Shown: in pieces, positions 51,865 through 64,000 of the stretch | Layout of the letters: each line of letters starts with the position of its first letter | Position numbering within the stretch: the first letter of the stretch is position 1 | Assembly: GCF_036324505.1 (NCBI RefSeq) | Contig: NC_086351.1 | Coordinates: forward strand, 1,277,001 to 1,341,000 | Direction of reading: 5' to 3' | Source: Eleginops maclovinus | Lineage: Eukaryota; Chordata; Actinopteri; Perciformes; Eleginopidae | Length of the DNA stretch: 64,000 nucleotides | Program-made: the position numbers and the translations under genes | Notes under the pieces: model-generated | What the model saw: only the letters and a program-made list of their open reading frames with translations | What the model was told of the DNA's origin: nothing | Database searches by the model: none

Positions 51865-54118
51865 TTATTTAATTCAATTAAACAAAAGCTGCTTTTCAAT
51901 TTATGATTTTAGTTTGCACTTTCTGAGGAGCACAGGAAGTATTTTATTCAATACCAAAAAACAATTCAAATACCCCAAAAGTAATACTTATGATCAAACA
52001 GTCATTATTTACACACGTGTTCTTCAGCTCATGCTGATCAATGAGCTACTTTGAGCACAGATCAATACCGGTGACTCTTAATTGATCTGCTGGATCAGGT
52101 CAAAGGTCAAAGGTTGGATATTTTGCTCCCGACGCCGTCAGAGACAAATCTGTGATTATTGGATGTAATTGTAGATGATTTGTCTTCCCTTGGAGCCTTT
52201 TGGTTAAAGTAAAGTCTACAGTGCTAAAAACCAAATCTACAAAGGTATGTAAAACTGTTAGGCCCTTTCGTTGGAACAATCCTAGAGGAATAACAAGGTA
52301 AACGGTGAGTCTTAATATCTCGACAAAACAGGCGATTATTCCTTCATCGCCACAAAGTGTCAAAACTCAGAGTCATTATTCTGTGATGGTGTGTAAACAC
52401 ACAGCTCATAATTACTGTGTTAGCACAGGAACAGCAGCGGGTGTCAACTCTAATGAACATTACAAATAATAACAGGAGAAATAATTACACCCACGCTCGG
52501 CTACACCACAGCTTCTATTTTTAACCAGTGAGCCGTAACACACCTAGAACACACACCTACACATATACATTAACCTGTGTTTTCAAAATGAATATTGGAG
52601 TACTTGGTTCGTTCTGACTGTATATTTTGTACTAAAGTCTAGTACTTTTACATCACTGTGTTCGACCGCTCTAGTTAATGATGCCCTTGTAGATTTAAAG
52701 CAAAAAGCTTCTAAGAGTTTTGATGGACAGTTTTTATTCTTATGTAAAAACAGAGCGACGATAGCCCACATATGAGAGTGTTTTATTTTGAAACTGAGCT
52801 TCAGAATGTCCTGATATTACCTGAGTGGCTAGTCGGGCGGCCTGCTACCACCCTGAAGTGAGTCTGTGATTATGGACGGTCGAAGTTTAGAAAAAAAGTC
52901 AGAAATTTGAAGGAAAGGCAGATTTTGTTTAAGGAAAAAGTGATCATTTTGGAAAAGTTGTCTGACAAAAAGTGTGCATTTTTAAAAGAAGATGATCAGG
53001 GCCACATGAAGAAGGAGTTAGAATAATGAGAAAAAATAATGGGACATTTTTAAAAGTCGAAAAAAGTCAGAAATTTGAAGGAAAAAAAAGCAGATTTTTT
53101 AGGAGTGATCATTTAATAAAATGTATCTGACATTTTTAAAACGACGCGAGGCGAGGAGTCGAGGAAAACTGGAAATGAGAAAGGGCTTTAGTGTGTTCAC
53201 CTGCCGCCCCTGTGTTTCCACCCCCCTCCCCAGCTGTGTCTCTGTGATAAGTCCTGTGTCTGTCTTCCCTAGTGTTCTCGGTGAGATGGTCTGCTCCTCT
53301 TCCTGGTTTCCTCTGGTTAGTAGTGGTTTAGTTTTTCCTCCATGTGTTGCTTGGGTCATATCTGCTAGCGGCTGAAGCCTTCCTTGTACTTCCAAAGGTA
53401 AGTTGTCACATGTTCCTCTGGTTTTGCATATCAATTAGTCTCCTGTCATTTCAGATCCTGCCTTCCTCCCAGCTCTTGTAATCAGCTCATCCTCTCACCT
53501 CCCCTCAAATACAAAACGTCCCCCGTATCTGATGCCTGTCTAAATAGTTTCCCATTAAAAACATACACTGGTTGTTAGGATGACTCAGGTGATGTTGAAG
53601 GCTATTTTTTACTCATTAGCTTGCCCAGGATCATTTTTTTCAATGGGGTCTGGTGGCTTTTAAGAGCATACATAACCATTTCAGGTCCCCCATCCCATGG
53701 CAAGATAAAGCGTCTTAATATAGCTTCCACTTGAACTCATATTTTTAGGCGTTCCTTTTATTTTAGGTGTCTGCAGCTGCGCCCTCTTCGTCGTTCCTGC
53801 CGGTACAGATACTGTAAATACTGCACTGACTAAATATACTAAGCATCCCTCTGACACAACGCCCTTCAGGGTAGCATCACGCAGGGCTGGCAGACTTCCG
53901 GCTTCAGGTGGCTGGGTGTGTTTGGTATGCGTCCCATGCTTCCACAGAGCATCCCCGCGTCTCCATTTCCACATCACGGGACTGTCTCTGGTCCTGGAAG
54001 AGAAGAGGAGGGGGGTGAGGGTGGGGTCATTACTCAGCGGATGCAGCCGGACGTCAGCTGGTGCCGTCAGCCGGTCCTCACACACACACTCCTGGCTCAA
54101 CAGGGTACTATTAATAAC

Positions 54119-54155
<37 letters not shown>

Positions 54156-54870
54156 ACACATGCTTAGACAGACGTTCAACTGGACAGTCCCTTCAGGGTG
54201 ATCTTATCTTTACCGCGTTTCAGGGGTTAACATGCCTTTACAATGACTCAAGTGTGTTGTGGGGTAATTGAGTACACACCAACAGCTTACTGAGTATATT
54301 CTAGATTTAGTTTTTGCCATCAGTTTTTTTATTTACTGAATAGTTTTATTTTGATCAATAAAATGGCAGCAAAAAGCACTTTTCTACGTTTTCAACAGAG
54401 GACGTAGTGGATATCATTTCACATCTGCACAATTTAAAAAACATCAGACAATAAATGTACATTTCTTAGTAGTTTGGCAACACACACACATTGATATGTC
54501 CTGTTAAACTGTGTAAACACTACAGGTGAATGGGGTAGAAAAGGGAACTAATATAAATATCACCATGAAACGACCTCACTTCTGTCCTGGCATTAAGAGA
54601 AGTCATTTCTATATCGCAAGCTTTCTGGAATATCATGTTTAAAAGTCAAATAAACCCCTGCTTTTCTGTTTAGGGTGGCTTTTGAATCCACAACACAGTT
54701 CCTGAAACGTACCAGAGCATAAAATAAACTCTGCATCAGTTTAGTGTTTGCCTTGTGACAAACATTCTCTTCCTCTTTGCCTTCCTCACATGGGTGTGTC
54801 CCGGCTGCAGACACACTATGGTGTAACTGCATTACACACACTGATCAGATTACTGTGGGCATCTGCTGCA

Positions 54871-54897
54871 CGCACACACACACACACACACACACAC

Positions 54898-54961
<64 letters not shown>
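54871..54961 (+). repeat. (CA)n microsatellite
   Basis: About 90 bp of CA with one AA interruption near 54898. Confidence 0.96.
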
Positions 54962-57364
54962 ACAGGAACTACCTCGCCTACACGACACACAGCTTCATTC
55001 ATCACGCTGATATCCATTTTTATGAATGTCCTAGGAAGTCCTTTGTAACTTCAGATGACTTAAATGTTGTGAAAAGGATTTATCATGGGATGGAGCCCGC
55101 TGTAAACCAGCTGCAGCCACAGATCTCTGTCTCACCCTACAGGTTTATCTGCCCTTATTTGATTGGTTGCTAATGTATTGGCTCTGTGGAAGGACATGTG
55201 GGAGGAATTGGACATGTTGTCGTCTATCATTATTTATTCTACCATATGTTTGATGTCTCTCTGCCGTCCCTCCCACTCTCAATGACCCGGCCATACAAAT
55301 AAATGCTCCTCTGGAGAGCCGTTCTGTCGGACTAAAACTGATCTTCAATTGAATCTTCAATAAAGACCTACAAGTGAAGTCCCAAAGGAAGACGGTCAAC
55401 GTTAAAGACCAGCATGTCCCGAGGTCTCACCTACAGCAGCCCTTATTGCTATAAAAACCTCTGACTGTGAGCTCAGACATCCAGGTCACAACCTTTGCTA
55501 ATATTGTTCTCATGAAGGATTACAGTTTTATTTTGTATTCATGAGCCCCTCTTCTGATCCTGATCCTGGATCAGCAGACCTGCAGATTGCACATCGCAGT
55601 GCAACCGCTGCTCTATTTTAAGTCCCTCTGGTGACAGGATGGGCATCATTTGATGGAGCTGTTAAACTGTCAGATGCCTTGAGCTCTGCAGAGACGGATG
55701 ACTCCTGGTGTTGAGGTGGGGGGGAGGGGGGGGGGTGCAGTGATACATATTGCAACACACCCATTGTCGTCAGTGCATCCTACATTTCTTTACAGGAGCC
55801 TGGGGATTCATTCACATGGTCCAACGATACACTACATTTCAGTCTAGTCTTGCTACTTCTGGAAAAAATGTTGCACAAATCCTCGTTCCTGGTCCCACTC
55901 TGAAGGTAAACCTCAATGCAACGCTGGCCTCTTGCAGGGTTCCAGACTCAGTGGCAGTGGTTTCCTCCCACAGCTCATAGGTGGTTGTGTGCTTTTCCTG
56001 ACATAATGGGAATCTGAAATGGGAGACACCTGCTCCACAGTCCGGCTAAATCAATGACATGAGGAGTAAATCAATGGAGACAGGATGACAGATGGCTTGC
56101 AGAGCACACACACACACTTCCACCAAGACGTTTCCTGTCCTAATGGACCCACACACACCCCCATTGCCAATAATCAGTGGTCATGGCTGGCCCACTGGAT
56201 TGTGTTGAGAGCCAGTGCTGGAGCAGTTTACTACAACATTGAGGGTCCTGTTCTACGTCTCATCTTCACCAAGCCTCAAACTAAAGGAAACCCTGAAAAA
56301 ATGCAAGGATTTCTGACTTTCTGCACCTTTAATCTCCAATCATCCCGGTCGCTCTACAATCATCCCGGTCGCTCTACAATAGTCCTGGTGTTTCCATGTT
56401 ATTCCATTTCAAACGTTTACATTTTGATAAAAAAACATTGTGCTCTTACGATTAATTTCACATATATCGCCTATAAATACAAAATATCCATTAACTAAAA
56501 CATTATAAGACATTAATGCTGCAGAAAGAGCTTTTTGATCATTAAAGCATGGAAACATACAAATATGAGCCTGAACATGAGCAGAATAGGGGCCCTTTAA
56601 ACAATATTTGCAGCCTTGGATCTGTATTTATTCCAATGTGATGGATGCTGTTGGTTGCACAACACCACTGCACAGAGCCTGAAGGGTGTGTCGGGGCTGA
56701 AGTTAATTAGAAATAGACAATAATCTCCACCTTCAGACAGATTGTGTCCGGACTTGGATAGTGTCGTTGTTTCTCTGAAAGCCAAACAGAACTAAATCTG
56801 GTCTGATGTTCAGATATATCTCCATGATTTTATGAAGTAATTTGACCAGAAACATGTTCTAACTGTGCCGATAAGTCACAACAACAACAACAACTCTATT
56901 ATCATCCATGCCCAGTTTCGTGGTACCGGGGGGCTTGTTAGTGAAACTTGGCTCAGGGTGAACGCGTGCTGCCGTCGGCTCGTTTGACCCTCAGTAACGA
57001 GGTTTCCCTGCGTCGCGATGCCAAGAAATGAAATGATTCATGCCGATATCAAAAGATACGTCCCACCTATAAGACGATTAAATGGTGACCACTCATCTGA
57101 GCCAAGTGTGTTTTTAAAATCAGATATCTGTGCCAAACCGACTCAAACACAAACAGCAGGTAGCATTGATGCTCGTTAAAGCCAAACTTCTTCTACATTA
57201 ACTTCACTTTTTTGCATTATAGTGCACACTAACTGAAGTTGAAATGAGAGAAAGGTGATCGTTAGACTGTGATTGTTTAGAAAATGTATATTTACTATGT
57301 TGTGATTGACTAAATTGACTATATTATCGCTCATTTTTACTCGAAGTTAAGAACCTGATCATGA

Positions 57365-57570
57365 ATAGGTTTTGAAACATGCTCTAATGTTCAGAAAGCT
57401 CTTTATGTCTCTCATACTGTCTGTGCTGCAGCTCCTCTTTTCACCCTCTGTCTGAAACCAGAGCCCAGTCTGCTCTGATTGGTTAGCTGGCCGGCTCTGT
57501 TGTGATTGGTCAACCGATAAGAGATGTCCCGCCCCTTAGCCTATCACGTACCAAGTGTTGGAGCGCTAGC
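57365..57570 (+). mobile_element. Family A element without satellite
   Basis: 'ctttatgtctctcatactgt', 'ctgtgctgcagctcctcttt', 'ctctgattggttagctggcc', 'gagatgtcccgccccttagc'. The organisation is as in 32960-33115 but without the 57-bp array. Confidence 0.8.
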
Positions 57571-58562
57571 CAATGGAAACGCGAGTGTTACTATCTGTCT
57601 TTGTGTTTCCTCCGTCCACCCCTCCCTGATTCTGTCCACCTGTCTCTAAATATCGTTGTGTCCCCAGGCGTTGTTCAGCTTCCCTGTGTGTCAAATGTCC
57701 CTCGTCTCTTCCCGGTTAGCCCTCATTGTGTTTTCTACTTTCCCTTTTTTTCTTACCTTGCCTGCTTTTATTTGTTTCGTGTTTATGTTACCAGCTTTAA
57801 TTAAATGAAGCTCCCTTTTTGCTTTCATACCTGCGGTGGAAGAAGTATTCAGATCCTCTACCCGAGTAAAAGTACCAATTAAGGTTGAATACTCCAATTA
57901 AAGTAAAGTCTTCCATTTAAGATCTCACTCAGTAAAACGTAGAGGTGTTAACACAATATACATAAAGTATTTAAAGTATGTTATCCGCCCAAAAAAAGCC
58001 TACACATATGTGGTGTATTGGTATATGATATCCCTGTACCCTGTAATTGTTGTAGACAAAAATGATGCATGTTAAGGAATGTGTTTGTGATATGTTGGAT
58101 CATTTAACCTGAAAACAGTCCCTGAAATCCTCTTAATGTAGTGGAGAAGAAGTATAAAGTAGCTTTGAGTGGAAATATTGATTAAAAATACAAGTATGGT
58201 TAGGGTTAGGCTAAACAGTTCTTGAGTAAATGTGACTCTCCTGGTGCTGTGTGCAGAGAGCCTGCCAGACAGCTGCCGAAAAGCCATTCCTGCACTCAGA
58301 CCGTCGGCCGTTTCCTTCCTCTATGGAGCCTCATTTGGGCGGCGAGGAGGCGAAGCTCCCGCTGAAAGAGCCATCGTTGTTAGGAAAACTGAGTAATCAA
58401 TGACAAGGGGGGGCTGGAGGAGGGGAGGGGGGGAGCTGAGGTCACACATTGTTCGGACTCTTTCCTTGGCCGACTCATGGGAAGGCTGTTTGCTTGTTGT
58501 TGAGGCTTTGTCAGCGCCAGTTTTTGAGGTCAGTGAAGCTGGGATGTTGCCCAGTCCACAGT

Positions 58563-58666
<104 letters not shown>

Positions 58667-59271
58667 TGTTGCTGGAAGGCAGCAGAGTCACTTGACTTTG
58701 TGTTAAGGAGGAAACTATTCTTTGAGTTGAAGAAAATGTTCATATTTACAGTTATAGAGAGTGTTTTCTACACCGTAGGTACTGAAAACCTTGGATCAGA
58801 ATGTAAGCTATTGCATGTTTTGTTGTATGTGCTGGTGGGAGACACTTTATGGGTCTAAATAAAGACATTTTCAAGGACGTTTAATTGAAATAATTATGAA
58901 ATTTGGAGCCAAATACGAAAAAAAGACGTTTTTTTTCCTTCAAAGCGTGGCCATTTAAACCCGGTTAATATCGAGTCATGATTCATTTATCACACTTATC
59001 ATTCTCCATACCTTTCCTTGCCTTTACAGAAATTCCTGGTGATGCTGGCAATCCATCAATGTGTACGAATTGAACCCTGTGTCTTTTTCTATATATTCAG
59101 CTTGTAATAAAAACTGGACACTCATCATCAAGTATCACCTTTGTCTTTATGAAATACAACTGCCCACATTTCCGTTTGCCTCAGAAATTAGATTACTTTA
59201 TTAGATTATAAAACTCTAAAGCTTTCTAGAGGCTTCAATGATCTCAATAAAACTGTGCGACAGTAAACCAA

Positions 59272-59373
<102 letters not shown>

Positions 59374-59494
59374 ACCTGATAAACAAACGACTCAGATCAT
59401 TCCATCGTCATTCTACTGTTTATTTTGGACTATAAATGTCCCGCAACTTTATAGATGGAAATAAAAATTCTAGCAACCAAATAAAAACACTTCC

Positions 59495-59500
59495 TTTATT
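59495..59500 (-). terminator. nes: Polyadenylation signal AATAAA for nes
   Basis: The reverse complement of 'tttatt' gives AATAAA 433 nt after the nes stop codon. A second one at 59419-59424 is an alternative. Confidence 0.6.
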
Positions 59501-59932
59501 CAAACCAGTCTGTGTGTTTCCATAACCTTTGACAACACGCTATTCGTTCTCCACTCAGCAGCAGAAACACTACAGCTGCTGGTTTGATGTGAAATAGCAG
59601 CTCTACCAGGAACCCGCCCCTTCTGGTCTCATTGATTCCCATCAGTCAGTTCAATCAGATTAAGCAGCGATCAATAGATGCATTGACTCTCAAATTACAT
59701 TCTTTGTTCGGCCTTCATGCAACGACCCTCCTCATGCACACCGAGAGACTGAAGGAGCTTTAATTATAGAAGGGGTTAGTCAAAGATGTCAGTAAGAAAA
59801 GGAGGGAAGAATATTTAGAGACAGAATTGGCACAGTGATGTGCGCACCAAGGCACGACTTTGGTTTTCAAACTAAAGGCATACTAACATTGACGAGATCT
59901 AGAGTTGGTTAGGTCAAATTTTTCACTACTTT

Positions 59933-62529
59933 TTAAACCGCTTCCCCCTCAGATGACCAGGACTCCCCCTCTGGGTCAGACTCGTCAGAATGGACCACCT
60001 CCGAAAGCATCTGCTCGTTCTCTTTCTTAGACGTCAGGGTTTTAGCCGAGTCGATATCCACCCTGGAGATCCAGTTGTCCACGTTTTCCAAACTCCCCCA
60101 AACCATATTGTCAGCAAAGCCTAGATTCTGATTGGTTTGCTCAGCTGCTTCGTTACGGGCATCATCTGGTTGATTGGTGGCACCGGTCTCCAGGGAGGAC
60201 ACCCAGAAGTCATTCTTTGAGCCGGAGCTAAAGAAATCCATGGAGTCCTTCATTACAAAGATCTCTTTCTCATCAGGAACAGTGTCGGGGGAAATCTCCA
60301 AGGGCTCCTCGTTACGTGCTGTAACCCCTTCACCTTCGGCTTGTTCAACATTCTCACATTTTGCACTTTGATCTCGGGAGTCCTCACTCGGGTTCTCTAG
60401 GACTTCCCATCCAGCTGTTTCCGGGACTTCCTGGGACTCTGCACCATCCTCAGTTAGATTTTCTTGGGATGCATCGGCTGATTTCACAGGTGCAACCTCT
60501 CTCACATCCTGCATGACTTCCTGATCTGATATGACCTCTAATACAGACTTAGGATCGCCTGATATTTGGACTTCTTCCATGTCCGGCCTGCTGATGAAGT
60601 CAGTAAACTCAGGGTAGTCTTCTGTAACATCAGCATGTGTCACCATGGACTCGTTGTGTTCATCCTCTTCCTCTCTTTTCCCTGGAGCCTCAGGATCTTG
60701 ATGCTGCACCTCCTCATCATCCACTGATCCTACTTCAGGCATTACCGGCCAATCACTGATATACTCGTAGGCCTGATCTATGATGGAAGTGGGGGATGCA
60801 AGTTGCTGGCATGGCTCTGCACAGAAAGACTCTCCAGCATCTTCTTTTTCTGGCATTTCCAGACGTTGCTTCTCCTCATTCTCTCTGACCTGCTGCTGTG
60901 CAAAGTGAGCGCTGTAGCTGTCAGTGGCTAGGTTTTCTAATTCCTGTTCCACAAGTCTGTCTGTCTCCAACTCCTCGTCGTAGTCCACATATGCGGGTGC
61001 TGTTGGTTTGGTCGGTTGTTCTTCTTGTCCCTCACTTACTTCTGCATTCACCAGTGAAGCCTGCTCACTTACAGTCACACCATGGTCAACATCCCTGCTT
61101 CCAATGTGGGAATATCCCAGATTATAGTCCTCGTCCAGTGCTTCCCCTTCCACCTCTTCACACAGATCTTCCATAGTTCCAAATCTCTTGGGCTTGCCTT
61201 CGCTCCACGTTCCCATTTCTCCGATCTTCTTCTCCTGCTCCCCTTCACTGGACTCGCTCTCCTCCAGGTGAGTGTTAGCGTCACACTCGTCGCTCTTGTA
61301 TCGAATCAGAGGACGAGTGTCGGCGAGAGTGTTTTCCTGAGCGTAGCTGTCGCTCTCCAGCTCGGTCCGCCATGACACAGAGACATTTTGAGAATCCTCC
61401 TCTTCATCATCCTCCTCATCGTGCTCTTGGTCTGACGCAACATGCATTCCTTCATCATCCACTTGTTTGTCCATCACTACAGAGGACACGTTGTCCTGCT
61501 GCACATCTGTTCCAAAGTCCTGCCTAATTTCTCTCTTTTCATGATCTCTTCCGGATATATCTTCCTCTGGTTCAGCGTGCTTTCGCATCTCTTCATCCTT
61601 TCTTACGCCATCTTCAGTCTTCAGATCAACCTTCCTTTCTATAACACTGTCCCATGTGTCCATCTCTTCTCCGTCAGGGTACAACCTATCCTCCATCTCA
61701 TTGGTTCCTGCTGAAGAACCGCCTACTTCTTGCCTCATCTCAACTGCATCCTCCTTAAGGATGTTTTCCTCTCTGCTGTTGAACAAGCTTTCTTCCGGCT
61801 CACACTCAGACACATCATAGTTTGGTTCGATTACCGCTTCGCTTTCAGAATCAGACCCTTCCTCCTGGACATGCTCTTCTTCCTTGCCTCTCCACTCTTT
61901 CTCTACCCATGCTTCAAACAGAGCTTGCTTGTTTTGTGTATTTTCTTTTTCCACTGGTATTTCAAAAGGCACGTCCTTTTCAGATTCATCCGAGAAACCA
62001 CAGGGCTCCTCGGACATCTTGACATGGTATGGTGTGAGGTTGGGAGTGAACTGATGCTGGCTAGCCTCATCATTATAGGTCGGCTCTTTGCTGAGAGCAG
62101 ACCCAACCTGATAACTGACAACGGGCTCGACAGCAGGTTTTACACCGACATTGTTCCAGTCCTCCTCCCCTTCCTGGTCCACTGGGGTTGTTTCAGCCTC
62201 CTCCTCATTGGGAGGCGACAGAGGCTCGGCATGGGTGACTTTCTCTTGAACTTCCTGTGGTCTGAAGTTCTCCACAGCTCCATCCTGCAGTATCTTGGGA
62301 TAAGGCGTGTCCCACGTTGACTTTGTTGTCTCTTCATACGCAGATTTTGCAGACGTCTTTGGGGTCTCAGCGACGGTCGCAGGTCTTCTGCTCCAGGTTG
62401 GTGTTGGATTGATCGCTGTGGATGCTCTTCCTGCTGTTCCTCGGACAGATGAAAGGGAAGCGGTTCTGTGGCTTGTGGACATCTTGGTCTGGTAATTCTT
62501 TGTAACCCCCCGAGGAGTGAAGAATGCAT
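59933..62529 (-). CDS. nes: nes (nestin), last and largest coding exon: tail domain
   Basis: Nestin is a type VI intermediate filament protein of neural and muscle progenitors. This exon encodes 864 complete residues plus a split Asp. It begins (D)AFFTPRGVTKNYQTKMSTSH and ends at TAA 59933-59935. It is a single long, highly acidic Glu/Ser-rich tail without hydrophobic segments. The C-terminus SDPEGESWSSEGEAV matches the GDRESWSSGED end of human nestin, and W-plus-LE patches (GWEVLENPSED, VWGSLENVDNW) occur near the end. The acceptor CTCCACAG (62530-62537) is used, so the in-frame ATG at 62540-62542 is intronic. Only the tail is here, and it is shorter than the mammalian one. Synteny with mef2d supports the call. 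Confidence 0.88.
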
Positions 62530-63021
62530 CTGTGGAGACCAAGAGCTCGTTAATACACTATGAACTGAGCCGCTGTAATAATAACAATGACTTTCATTGA
62601 TGTGTTAAACCAATTTCTATGCAGCATATCTACTGTATCCTAGATATTTGATTCCTCCACACAGCTTTCACGAGCATTTGAAACCATCCTAACGTGAATG
62701 TGGAGAGCCATCCACCCTTCCACATTATTAAAACATATGAAGGGTGGACACTAATGGGGAGATATTGATCGTGCTTCCTTTTCGCCGATGTCTGAGTTAC
62801 CGGAAAGCAAAGCCATATGGCTCAATAACCTTTGGGGACTGTCTTGCATTACAGGACCCAAAGTGCCTACGTCAGCTCCCCACTCACAACCCACCAAACT
62901 AATGTGATTACCAGCTGTACCTCTTGCTCTGAGAGGCTTTTAGTTACACCCTTACATATGAGGGTGCAGATAAAGCAGAGGATTTATGCAGCGCTGTATC
63001 CACGCTGTTTACTTTAATTAC
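62530..63021 (-). other. nes: nes intron (492 bp)
   Basis: Runs from donor GTAATT (63021-63016) to acceptor ACAG (62533-62530) on the minus strand. The G left at the donor joins AT to make Asp. No other content was recognised. Confidence 0.85.
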
Positions 63022-63089
63022 CTGTGATGTTTCTGGGCTGGTTTGACAAAGAGACGTCTCCCCCGGGACTTTCACCGTCCAGCAAAGCT
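63022..63089 (-). CDS. nes: nes exon covering the end of the rod domain
   Basis: This 68-nt exon on the minus strand has one base that closes a codon, then 22 codons ALLDGESPGGDVSLSNQPRN-IT, and one base left over. LLDGES is the conserved end of coil 2B in intermediate filament proteins (YRxLL(E/D)GE), followed here by the start of the tail; human nestin reads LLEAENSRLQTPGG at this place. It is flanked by CTCTACAG and GTAATT, and its phase fits the tail exon exactly. The rest of the rod (heptad coils) must be encoded at coordinates beyond 64000. Confidence 0.88.

Positions 63090-64000
<911 letters not shown>

Noticed and set aside
51393..51906. Poly-Leu, poly-Tyr and poly-Ile open frames
   Set aside because: Translation of the (ATT)n tract.
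58857..58862. Plus-strand AATAAA as the 3' end of another gene
   Set aside because: No coding exon or conserved reading frame precedes it between 51 and 58.8 kb.
61730..62320. Plus-strand open frame of 196 codons
   Set aside because: Antisense shadow of the nestin tail exon. It reflects the Glu-rich codons of nes and has no splice or promoter support.

Overview
The window is vertebrate, almost certainly a percomorph-type teleost fish. It shows split genes with GT-AG introns, dense long CA/TG microsatellites, many short non-autonomous repeats, and two recognisable vertebrate genes. I cannot name the species. Nothing bacterial, viral or CRISPR-like was found.

Layout. Positions 1 to about 50,700 (+ strand) hold the 3' two thirds of mef2d, a MADS-box/MEF2 transcription factor. 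The MADS/MEF2-domain exons lie upstream of the window. Coding exons present are the alternative exons alpha1 (8828-8962) and alpha2 (9103-9240), then 17443-17668, 22734-22787, 27249-27427, the 21-nt beta microexon 30094-30114, 33250-33358, 34589-34751 and the terminal coding exon 46210-46654. A long 3'UTR probably ends at the AATAAA at 50648. All junctions keep frame: the common exons plus beta total 1197 nt including the stop. From about 50,700 to 59,480 I see only repeats and unassigned sequence. On the minus strand, the large last exon of nes (nestin; 59933-62529) and the short exon before it (63022-63089) are present, and the rod-coding exons lie to the right of the window. mef2d and nes are therefore convergent. 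The two genes also lie in the same neighbourhood of human chromosome 1q22-23.

Repeats dominate the introns. Four minisatellites recur: a 57-bp unit (three arrays, one inverted), a 37-bp unit inside a foldback element, a 32-bp unit (two arrays behind the same 5' segment) and a 72-bp unit (two arrays, inverted). At least three of these (57, 37 and 32 bp) look like internal expansions of dispersed elements. There are also 20-bp and roughly 32-bp arrays, tetranucleotide (GATA/GGAT) and trinucleotide (ATT) tracts, and about 30 CA/TG tracts.

Most interesting points: (1) RBFOX-type motifs sit where they would silence alpha1 (TGCATG, 49 nt upstream) and activate beta (two GCATG within 90 nt downstream), matching the muscle pattern of mef2d. 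(2) Near-identical inverted 57-bp arrays lie about 1.9 kb upstream and 2.1 kb downstream of the block from exon 17443 to beta, with inverted 72-bp arrays nested around exon 17443. This geometry could favour back-splicing, and the block is 480 nt with an open circular frame. (3) One segment (28771-29255) looks like a blend of its neighbour (29465-29990) with the 37-bp satellite, suggesting either an assembly artefact or sequence conversion. No wholly new biological system is evident.
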